NCBI RefSeq assembly: GCF_040100845.1 | Contig: NZ_JAZHSH010000001.1 | Span: forward strand, 1,860,001 to 1,924,000 | Direction: 5' to 3' | DNA length: 64,000 nt | Source: Chengkuizengella sp. SCS-71B | GTDB taxonomy: Bacteria; Bacillota; Bacilli; Paenibacillales; KCTC-33759 | Program-made: the position numbers and the translations under genes | Shown: piece by piece, positions 8,906-15,979 of the stretch | Layout of the letters: each line of letters opens with the position of its first letter | Position numbering within the stretch: position 1 is the stretch's first letter | Notes under the pieces: model-generated | Database searches by the model: none | Told to the model about the DNA's origin: nothing | Seen by the model: only the letters and a program-made list of their open reading frames with translations

Positions 8906-9904
8906 ATGAAAATCATTAGGAAGTGCCTTTCTATTTTAAAAGAACAGAAAGGGAGCTTCACTATAGAATCCTCCTTGATATTGCCGATTATCTTTATCGT
9001 TACATTAACTACTCTTTTCTCAACATTATTTTTTTATCAGAAAGTAATATTATATTCCTCTTCCTCATTAACAGCAGAAAGAACTTCTTTTAATTGGGAT
9101 AACAGCTTCAAAGATCCCATTACTGGAAGGGTCTCATCTGAAATGAAGGACGATCTTTATTGGAGAGCGTTTCAAGATTCGTTATCACATATTTTTTTAT
9201 TTGGAGCAGAAGATGGAGAAGTCATTTTAGAACTCCCTGTAGAAAACATTATGAATGATTTTGATGAAGTTTTAAAGAAAATGCACAATGCTGCTCTCTT
9301 ATTGCCTGACTCTTTTATAGGTAAAATGGCTTATTCTAACCATTTAGTATCACGTAAAGTGTCAGTTGAGTTACACCGATTCATTCAAATTCCAGAAGTA
9401 ATGAAAATGAATAATCACGTTTATTCATATGTCGAATCCTCTATAACCGAACCTGTAGAATTTATTCGAAATATTGATTTACTACGGACGTATATACAAG
9501 AGTTAAAGGAACGAAAGATAGATCAGAACAAAGTCCAGGATGCTTTTAATCAGTTTTTTGATTTTGAGAGTCCTAATTCCTTTGCAAATCATGGTACTGC
9601 AGCAATTTATTTAGAAAAACTGGTAAAGGGAAGTAAGAATAAATTTGATACAAGTTATGGAATAAGAAAAATAGATGCACTGGATAGTAATGGTATTGCA
9701 CATCAAGCTTATTTAACATTTAACGAGAAGCAACTTCGTTCTCAAATGGTAAAGGATGTTGAGTTATTAAATAATGGAGAAGAAGTAAAAGGTGTTATTT
9801 GGCATTTTTTTAGAAAGCATAAACAAACTGTCAAGGTAGGTCCTTCTAAAGCTTTTATTTCAGAGTTAGAAAGTAAAGGGATTGTAGTAGTCATCCATGA
9901 TTAG
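8906..9904 (+). CDS. TadE-like pseudopilin, 332 aa
   Basis: A protein with a single N-terminal hydrophobic segment preceded by KEQKGSFTIESSLILP, the TadE-type signature (G followed by Glu at +5). The rest is a soluble region, rich in charged helices, with no recognised domain. It starts 4 bp after the Flp gene and is part of the same transcript. TadE/TadF proteins are minor pilins, processed by the prepilin peptidase and needed for pilus assembly. At 332 aa it is longer than standard TadE proteins (about 150-200 aa), so the distal domain may have a separate job outside the cell. Confidence 0.78.
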   Translation: MKIIRKCLSILKEQKGSFTIESSLILPIIFIVTLTTLFSTLFFYQKVILYSSSSLTAERTSFNWDNSFKDPITGRVSSEMKDDLYWRAFQDSLSHIFLFGAEDGEVILELPVENIMNDFDEVLKKMHNAALLLPDSFIGKMAYSNHLVSRKVSVELHRFIQIPEVMKMNNHVYSYVESSITEPVEFIRNIDLLRTYIQELKERKIDQNKVQDAFNQFFDFESPNSFANHGTAAIYLEKLVKGSKNKFDTSYGIRKIDALDSNGIAHQAYLTFNEKQLRSQMVKDVELLNNGEEVKGVIWHFFRKHKQTVKVGPSKAFISELESKGIVVVIHD

Positions 9905-9923
9905 TTTTAATGGAGGGTGAGAA

Positions 9924-12083
9924 TTGAGAGATTTGTTAAGATCAAATTCAGGATCTGTTTCGATCTTTTTTATGATCATATTTATTGGCATTTTTCTATT
10001 TAATACTGTTTTGATTGATTTTGCTAGAATCAGAATAGCCGATTTACAAGCAGAAAAAATTATGAGATCTTCCATACGATCTGTGTTGTCCAGTTATGAT
10101 AATCAATTACAATCTTATGGTTTATATGCCCTTACAAGTGAAAAGGATGCATTGAAAATCTTTCAGGAAGTTTATAAGAAGAATTTGTCTTTTTCTAATG
10201 TAGGAGATACTACACATCTAAGTACTTTAGTTTTAAATCAGGATTCAATTAAAATTTCAGGAATTGATTCCTTAGCCAACGAAGGCATATTTCAGCAACA
10301 AATCCTAGAGGAGATGAAATATAGAGCACCTATTGAATTTATGTTAAGCGTATTAGAGCCATTTCAGAAAGAAGGGTTATCTGATGATTTAAAGGGAACT
10401 TCAACATTTTTAAAACAAGCAGAAGATATCGAAAAATTAATTGTTAATAGAGAGGAACACTTGGATTCTGTGTGGACACAAATACAGCAAATTATAGGGA
10501 CCTCAGGTGTGATTAGAAAATACTATCATTATTATGATCAGCAGTTTAATAAGATCAATGATTTAGCAGGTGAAATTGGACTCAAACAAGTTGATGAAAT
10601 TAGACAGGAAATAAAAAATTTACAACAAGGTGTAGACTACAATCAACAGAAGATGGATGATCTCAATGAAAAAAAAGAAAAAAGCGAGACTGAGGCAGAA
10701 AAAGCTATTTTGCAAACAAAAATTAATAATTTAGAAAAATCAATAAATGAAATAAAGGATCGAATTTCCGATCTAGAGACTTTAGTTAAAAAGATAAAAC
10801 AATATGTAGAAACGATTTTAATTACTGAACTGCAATTAGATAAGGACTACATACAGCTACTAGACGCACAAACATGGATAAATTCAAATATACAAAAAGC
10901 ACAAAAAGTAAATGATGAATTAGTTGATAAATTAGAAAATGAAAAAATAATGGGAGCAGAGTACATAAGTACTTATGATCAAACTTATTTTAGAAAGTTA
11001 GAGAGTGAAATAGGAGTTATCATCAGTTTGTTTAGTGGAATGAAATCACAATTTGATTCAACAAAGTTGCTTACTGGATCAGATTATATAATTCGGCATC
11101 AAAAATTGTTAGATGCCAATGAAAGAATGCTGAATTACGGATCAGAATTTTATAACACACAATCAATTATTGAAAATAAACGGATGGATAATAACGATAA
11201 AATGAAAGATCGACAAGATGAGCAACGTCAAAAAACAGAAAGCGAATTAAAACAAGTTACAAAGTTATTACATTCATGTAATGGTACAGAACAGCCAGCA
11301 TATGGAAAATTAGAAGGTTTTAAGGAAAAATATGATCAATTTAATCAAAATAATGCAATCGAAACTTTAAATTCCTCTATTGATTTAAAAAATGGTGCTG
11401 AAGATGTTGGTAAGCAAGCAATGTCTATAGTAAATAAAATATCAGCTGCACTATTAAGTGTAAGAGATGAAGTATATATGAATGAATTTGCTCTTACAAA
11501 ATTTAATTACAGAACATTAGAAGATTCAAATGAATTATCAGCTCCTCAGCATCACACATTATTCAATCAAGAGGTTGAATATATCCTTTATGGTTTTAAT
11601 CATTGTGAATTGAATCAAAGCTCGGCTTTTTCTGAAGTTTTTTTACTTCGCTTAGCGATTAGGACAATGGAAGCTTTAAGTGATCCTGAACAATCTATCC
11701 TTAAGGTAGGTTCACCCTTGTTGTCATTTTTATGGGCACTAGCTGAAGGAGCATCTGCAGCTTATAACGATATGGAGAAACTTATTTCAGGTGAAGAAGT
11801 GAATTTATCTAAAAAGTTATCTAGAAGTATACGTCTTGATTATAAAGATTATTTAAGAGTTTTTCTTTTTTTACATAGCAATAATTCCAACATGCTCAGT
11901 CGATTGTTATCGTTAATAGAATTAAACACTGAACAAGATTTGACTCTAAAACACGTCAGTGTTGAAGCCTCTGTTGAAACTTCGATACGATTGTGGTTTA
12001 TTCCAAGAACGATGGAAATGTTTAATCGAGATGTACAAGGTGATGAAGTAATCATGAACAAAACTATATTTCTTTCTTATTAG
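9924..12083 (+). CDS. very long TadG/DUF5702-type pseudopilin-like protein
   Basis: A 719-aa protein starting at TTG (TGGAGGGTGAG lies directly ahead). The N-terminus reads SNSGSVSIFFMIIF, one transmembrane helix with the RIRIADLQAEKI region that resembles the DUF5702 proteins of Bacillales tad clusters. Residues of about 220-300 and 410-450 are strongly charged heptad-like coiled coil. The C-terminal 200 residues form another, mostly helical, region. It should span the membrane once and project a long stalk outside. Its exact role is unknown; it may be the tip or scaffold of the pilus. Family assignment is by resemblance. Confidence 0.78.
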   Translation: MRDLLRSNSGSVSIFFMIIFIGIFLFNTVLIDFARIRIADLQAEKIMRSSIRSVLSSYDNQLQSYGLYALTSEKDALKIFQEVYKKNLSFSNVGDTTHLSTLVLNQDSIKISGIDSLANEGIFQQQILEEMKYRAPIEFMLSVLEPFQKEGLSDDLKGTSTFLKQAEDIEKLIVNREEHLDSVWTQIQQIIGTSGVIRKYYHYYDQQFNKINDLAGEIGLKQVDEIRQEIKNLQQGVDYNQQKMDDLNEKKEKSETEAEKAILQTKINNLEKSINEIKDRISDLETLVKKIKQYVETILITELQLDKDYIQLLDAQTWINSNIQKAQKVNDELVDKLENEKIMGAEYISTYDQTYFRKLESEIGVIISLFSGMKSQFDSTKLLTGSDYIIRHQKLLDANERMLNYGSEFYNTQSIIENKRMDNNDKMKDRQDEQRQKTESELKQVTKLLHSCNGTEQPAYGKLEGFKEKYDQFNQNNAIETLNSSIDLKNGAEDVGKQAMSIVNKISAALLSVRDEVYMNEFALTKFNYRTLEDSNELSAPQHHTLFNQEVEYILYGFNHCELNQSSAFSEVFLLRLAIRTMEALSDPEQSILKVGSPLLSFLWALAEGASAAYNDMEKLISGEEVNLSKKLSRSIRLDYKDYLRVFLFLHSNNSNMLSRLLSLIELNTEQDLTLKHVSVEASVETSIRLWFIPRTMEMFNRDVQGDEVIMNKTIFLSY

Positions 12084-12116
12084 AAGTAAATAATCATGTT
12101 CACATTGGAAGTGAGA

Positions 12117-12647
12117 ATGGATATGTTGAAGCAAAATCGGGGAAGTCTGGTGTTAGAAGCAAGTATTGTATTACCCATATTTATATCTGTTTTTTTAGCC
12201 CTTATTTCATTTTTACAAATTGCTTTGGCAGAAATGGCTCTTCATCAAGCAGTGAATGAAGCAACGAAAATGACTGCGACCCATGTATACCCTGTCTATA
12301 TATTAAACAATAATCAATCAATTCAAACCTTTCAAAATGATATGACTAACATGATCCCTGAGGAAATGAACTTATTAGTAGAATTACAAAAAGACAATAT
12401 AAACAATATCACAAATGAAATTTTAAACGTCATTTTTTTACCTTATTTGTTGTTATTTATCGATGAGGATATTTTACAAAAGGATCAAATACAAGTGATT
12501 AAAGTGATTTTACCAAATCTTCAAAATAAACAAAATGCCTATTTCTCCATAGAGGCTAGTTATTCTATGAAGTTATTACTTCCATTTATTGAACGTGAGG
12601 TTATGATTCAGAAAAAATCACTTGAACGAGTATGGATTGGAGGTTGA
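12117..12647 (+). CDS. TadE-like minor pilin
   Basis: About 176 aa, with QNRGSLVLEASIVLPIFISVF at the N-terminus. This is a typical TadE signal: Gly before the hydrophobic helix and Glu five residues after it. The rest is a small extracytoplasmic domain with no motif. The ATG at 12117 follows AAGTGAG; an ATG at 12096 would add 7 residues. It ends with GGAGGTTGA, which also supplies the ribosome site for the prepilin peptidase gene. Confidence 0.8.
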   Translation: MDMLKQNRGSLVLEASIVLPIFISVFLALISFLQIALAEMALHQAVNEATKMTATHVYPVYILNNNQSIQTFQNDMTNMIPEEMNLLVELQKDNINNITNEILNVIFLPYLLLFIDEDILQKDQIQVIKVILPNLQNKQNAYFSIEASYSMKLLLPFIEREVMIQKKSLERVWIGG

Positions 12648-12671
12648 TCTCAAATTCAATATTACATTTTA

Positions 12672-13157
12672 ATGATTTTTATTTTGTTAGCATTTTATAC
12701 AGATTTAACTAGACATAAAATACCCAACGTGATTACCATGACAGCGCTACTTTCTGCATGGCTGTATCATATTATAAATAGTGGATTTTATGGATTATGG
12801 TTTTCTTTTATGGGTTTATTCGTTGTAATGCTTCCTATGGTTTTATTATATTCAATTAGGGCAGTAGCTGCAGGTGATGTAAAGCTATTTGGAGCTATAG
12901 GAGCATGGGTTGGCTTAAAATTATCGTTATATATCCTTGTGTATTCTATATTATTTTCAGTTTTGATAGGGATGTGTATCTTACTATTCAAAAAAGAGAA
13001 CTGGAGTCGAATCAAAACTATTTATTTAACCCTTTTTCATGTTTTTATATATCGAGACATTAAGTTGCTTCATTTGTTTGCAACAAAAAAAAATTTGCGA
13101 TTTCCATTTATGATTGCGGTATTACCAGGTGTTGTTGCTGCTTACTGTCATTTTTGA
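12672..13157 (+). CDS. A24-family prepilin peptidase (TadV/CpaA-like)
   Basis: About 161 aa with the two aspartates of type IV prepilin peptidases: YTDLTRHKIPN near residues 9-19 and AAGDVKLFGAIGAW near residues 75-88. Hydrophobic helices fit a small integral membrane protease without the N-terminal methylase domain, as in TadV. It should process the Flp and TadE-like proteins upstream. The first ATG is at 12672, but it has no ribosome site nearby; GGAGG at 12639-12643 points instead to an in-frame ATT at 12654, which would give a longer first helix. The start is therefore uncertain. Confidence 0.88.
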   Translation: MIFILLAFYTDLTRHKIPNVITMTALLSAWLYHIINSGFYGLWFSFMGLFVVMLPMVLLYSIRAVAAGDVKLFGAIGAWVGLKLSLYILVYSILFSVLIGMCILLFKKENWSRIKTIYLTLFHVFIYRDIKLLHLFATKKNLRFPFMIAVLPGVVAAYCHF

Positions 13158-13174
13158 AAGGAGTGATATAGAAA

Positions 13175-14665
13175 ATGATCAATGAAATCAGTGATACTTC
13201 TGTTGGGAAAATAGTGGATTTCCATTTTGATTATATTCAACAAGATGGATTTTATATTGTATTGTCAAAACCTAATTTTAGAAGGGATATGTTATCGAAT
13301 TTACAACTCAAAATGATAGAGGGTAATTTGCCTCAACAATTATTGCCAATGCAAATAGATGAACGAAATTTAAATGTACGACTTTTATTTGATTACACAA
13401 ATAAAAGAATGCTGACTCAACAACTAAAAGTCGAACAAATTACTATAAAAGAATTTTATAAAATTGTATTGCAAATTGTGAATATCATTCATAAACATAA
13501 AGCTATGTTATTGAATGAATTAAATTATATCATTCATCCTGATTTTATTTTTATAGGTAGGGATGTTACAGATATTTACTTAACTTATGTACCATTAAAA
13601 CAATTAAATGAAAGGGAACCTGTTATTGTACAAATAAAACAGCTAGTTTTAACATTAACTGAATATGTTCAAGATATGAAAGGGAATGAATTGCAACAAA
13701 TACTCACATTATTAAGTGAAGGGAATGTTTCTTTAAAAACGATAAAAGATGAAGTTTTACAATGGTTAGAAGATGGATTTGAAGAACATAATGATAATGA
13801 AATAAATGATTTGAATAATTTGAATGACATGAAAGAAACAGACAGACCTGAATTAGAAGACAGCATGCATACTTTAAATGGCGTATATAATGATAATATC
13901 ATAAGGTCAACACCAGTAGCGCTCTTAGATTTTATCCATGGAAAAAATCGTACGATTATAATAACGATCTCAGTTTTGATCGTTGCCATGACATGGAGGT
14001 TTTATTTAGCATACGAATCATCAATTTTTTACATTATTGCTCTTGGAATATCCATTTTTATGATTGTTTTAAATCTTTTCATATTTTGGATTGGAAAAAA
14101 GTATAATCGAAATAATAAAGAATATGAATCTGAGGAAAGAGTAGCCGATCAATCTAATTCAGTAAAAGAAGATGTGAACTTAGTGGAGATTTTTGAACAA
14201 ACACAAGATGAGACATACTTTCAACAATTACCCAATCACACGACGATATTAACTCCTTCAGATCAAACTGTCTTATTAGGATCTGGGAGTCTACTTGAAT
14301 TCAATAAAGTAAAAGAACCTGAAGTATATTTAAATATTTCAGAGTTAGGTAATTCTGAAGTTGAGAGAGTAGATGTGGAAATTGAACATTTTTTAATAGG
14401 AAGAGATCCAACAATAGTAAATTATGAAATTAATAAAGTGGGAGTTTCAAGAGCTCATTTAGAAATTATAAAAGTTGATGAAGGACAATATGAAATAAAG
14501 GATCTTGGTTCTAAAAATGGAAGTTTTTTAAATGATGAAAAGCTAACTCCTTATAAAACATATTCGTTAAAACATGATGACCGCATTCATATCATTTCAG
14601 TAGATATGAAATTCATAGTTATCAAACATGATTATAATTTGAATAATATAGAAAAGAGGGAATAA
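13175..14665 (+). CDS. DUF6382-type membrane protein with C-terminal FHA domain
   Basis: A 496-aa protein. The N-terminal 200 residues match the region that accompanies FHA domains in Bacillales tad clusters (DUF6382 by recall). Two transmembrane helices stand at about residues 265-310. The FHA domain covers about 395-490 with FLIGRDP, the phosphothreonine-contacting GVSRAH, and DLGSKNGSFLND, all conserved. FHA domains bind phosphothreonine, so this is the natural reader of the kinase at the start of the cluster. The start follows AAAGGAGTGAT. It is the last gene of the Tad block. Confidence 0.9.
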   Translation: MINEISDTSVGKIVDFHFDYIQQDGFYIVLSKPNFRRDMLSNLQLKMIEGNLPQQLLPMQIDERNLNVRLLFDYTNKRMLTQQLKVEQITIKEFYKIVLQIVNIIHKHKAMLLNELNYIIHPDFIFIGRDVTDIYLTYVPLKQLNEREPVIVQIKQLVLTLTEYVQDMKGNELQQILTLLSEGNVSLKTIKDEVLQWLEDGFEEHNDNEINDLNNLNDMKETDRPELEDSMHTLNGVYNDNIIRSTPVALLDFIHGKNRTIIITISVLIVAMTWRFYLAYESSIFYIIALGISIFMIVLNLFIFWIGKKYNRNNKEYESEERVADQSNSVKEDVNLVEIFEQTQDETYFQQLPNHTTILTPSDQTVLLGSGSLLEFNKVKEPEVYLNISELGNSEVERVDVEIEHFLIGRDPTIVNYEINKVGVSRAHLEIIKVDEGQYEIKDLGSKNGSFLNDEKLTPYKTYSLKHDDRIHIISVDMKFIVIKHDYNLNNIEKRE

Positions 14666-14779
14666 TACAATTGAATAAAATTAGATATAATTGAATAATT
14701 ATAAATATAAATATCAAGAGAGTTCTTAGGCTTTTTTCAATATTTAAATATGAAATATGAAATAATTTAAACTTTTTAC

Positions 14780-14794
14780 TTGTAAGCGTTACAA
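14780..14794. promoter_or_regulatory. short inverted repeat in the 14.7-15.0 kb gap
   Basis: The 328-bp gap between the FHA and MBL genes is very AT-rich. It contains TTGTAA-GCG-TTACAA, a perfect 6-bp inverted repeat, about 200 bp before the MBL gene. It resembles a repressor half-site pair but does not fit the cre consensus fully. Nothing else is seen in the gap. Confidence 0.3.
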
Positions 14795-14993
14795 AAAGGC
14801 TTAATATATGTTACTCTAGATCTAAGATTTATTATAAAAATATAATAAATATACAATAAACATACAAAAGAAGTTCTTTATATATTAAATATAATAATCT
14901 TCTTTAAATATATGAGCTGATATTAATAAAACAACTTGGCATATAGGAAAGTATAATTTATGTATATTTACTTTATGTGAGAGGAGAATTATA

Positions 14994-15716
14994 GTGAATT
15001 CTGTAGAATTAATGAAATCGATGTCAAATTTTCTGATTATTATTTCTAGCATTTTTCTTACGGGATGTACTATCACTAGTAATTCTAACTTAGAACACAC
15101 TACACTTGAATACTTAGGTCACTCCAGTATAAAAATTGTTACAGATCAAGGAAAGGTCATTTATATTGATCCATGGGCTGGTGATAACTATGATGAGCCA
15201 GCAGATATTGTGTTAATCACTCATTTTCATTATGATCATGCTGACATTGAAAAAGTTGAAACTAAAAAAAGCACTGTATATATTACACCATACTTTGATT
15301 TCAAGAAGAAAAGCATTCATAGTGAATTGCCTGGTTATTCTATTAAGATTGAGGGAATAAAAATTAATGCTGTTGCAGCCTATAATGAATTTCATAAAAA
15401 AGAAGAATCCTTTGGTTATATTTTGGAATTAGGAGATGTCTTGTTATATCATGCTGGAGATACATCTTACATAGAGGAAATGAAGTTATTATCAAATAAA
15501 AATTTAACCTATGCTTTATTACCAGTTGATGGGATATATAATATGGATCCAGAAGAAGCAGCTGAGGTAGCAAAAATGATTAATGCGGAAAAAGTAATTC
15601 CTATTAGCACAGGTGAAGACGGATTTTATAATGTAGAGAATATTAGAAAGTTTAACGTTGAGAATAAAGAAGTATTGAAACCTGGGGACGTTATTGAATT
15701 GATCAATAATGACTAA
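14994..15716 (+). CDS. lipoprotein with metallo-beta-lactamase fold (UlaG-like)
   Basis: A 240-aa protein from GTG at 14994, with GAGGAG 8 bases upstream. A signal sequence with IFLTGC (Cys around residue 25) makes it a lipoprotein. The mature part is a metallo-hydrolase: LGHSSIKI, the THFHYDHAD metal motif, HAGDTSY, and a final strand with STGEDGF near residue 207. The pattern resembles UPF0173/UlaG-like hydrolases, although those are usually cytoplasmic. A surface location is unusual. The substrate is unknown. A good terminator follows directly. Confidence 0.85.
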   Translation: MNSVELMKSMSNFLIIISSIFLTGCTITSNSNLEHTTLEYLGHSSIKIVTDQGKVIYIDPWAGDNYDEPADIVLITHFHYDHADIEKVETKKSTVYITPYFDFKKKSIHSELPGYSIKIEGIKINAVAAYNEFHKKEESFGYILELGDVLLYHAGDTSYIEEMKLLSNKNLTYALLPVDGIYNMDPEEAAEVAKMINAEKVIPISTGEDGFYNVENIRKFNVENKEVLKPGDVIELINND

Positions 15717-15720
15717 CTAA

Positions 15721-15761
15721 AGTACCCCCCTTGTTTTATGTAAACAAAGGCGGTACTTTTT
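15721..15761 (+). terminator. rho-independent terminator of the MBL gene
   Basis: AGTACC and TTGTTT pair with AAACAA and GGTACT across a small loop, followed by TTTTTAT. It lies 4 bp after the stop of the MBL gene. It can also act on the minus strand for the ABC operon that converges here. Confidence 0.8.
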
Positions 15762-15848
15762 ATATTTAAAAATGTACAAAATGTTACATAATGAAATCCG
15801 TCCTACAATTTATTTGTATTTTGAATGTGTTACGATAAATTTTTAGGA

Positions 15849-15962
15849 CTATCCATGCAGGTCTAATATAACTTGCTTAAAATCAATCTCATGAGCAGCT
15901 ATACCTAACCCAGTAAGGATTGCTGCAATAATAATAAGTGTAATCATTCCTTTTCTTTTCAT
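15849..15962 (-). CDS. 37-aa membrane peptide at the end of the ABC exporter operon
   Basis: A small ORF reading MKRKGMITLIIIAAILTGLG and then about 17 polar residues ending in HG. It has one predicted transmembrane segment with a positive N-terminus. It begins 17 bp after the stop of the large permease gene on the same strand, with GAAGGGA about 12 bases upstream. Small membrane peptides of this sort can sit in transporter complexes. It is not a recognised family. The coding status rests on position, ribosome site and membrane pattern. Confidence 0.5.
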   Translation of the reverse strand: MKRKGMITLIIIAAILTGLGIAAHEIDFKQVILDLHG

Positions 15963-15979
15963 TCATGAATCATTCCCTT

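Noticed and set aside
11849-12134. Minus-strand ORFs opposite the end of the 719-aa gene
   Set aside because: No ribosome sites, no recognisable protein and full overlap with well supported plus-strand genes.
14780-14794. CcpA cre site
   Set aside because: TTGTAAGCGTTACAA has the core AAGCGTT, but the flanks do not fit the 14-base cre pattern; listed only as an inverted repeat.
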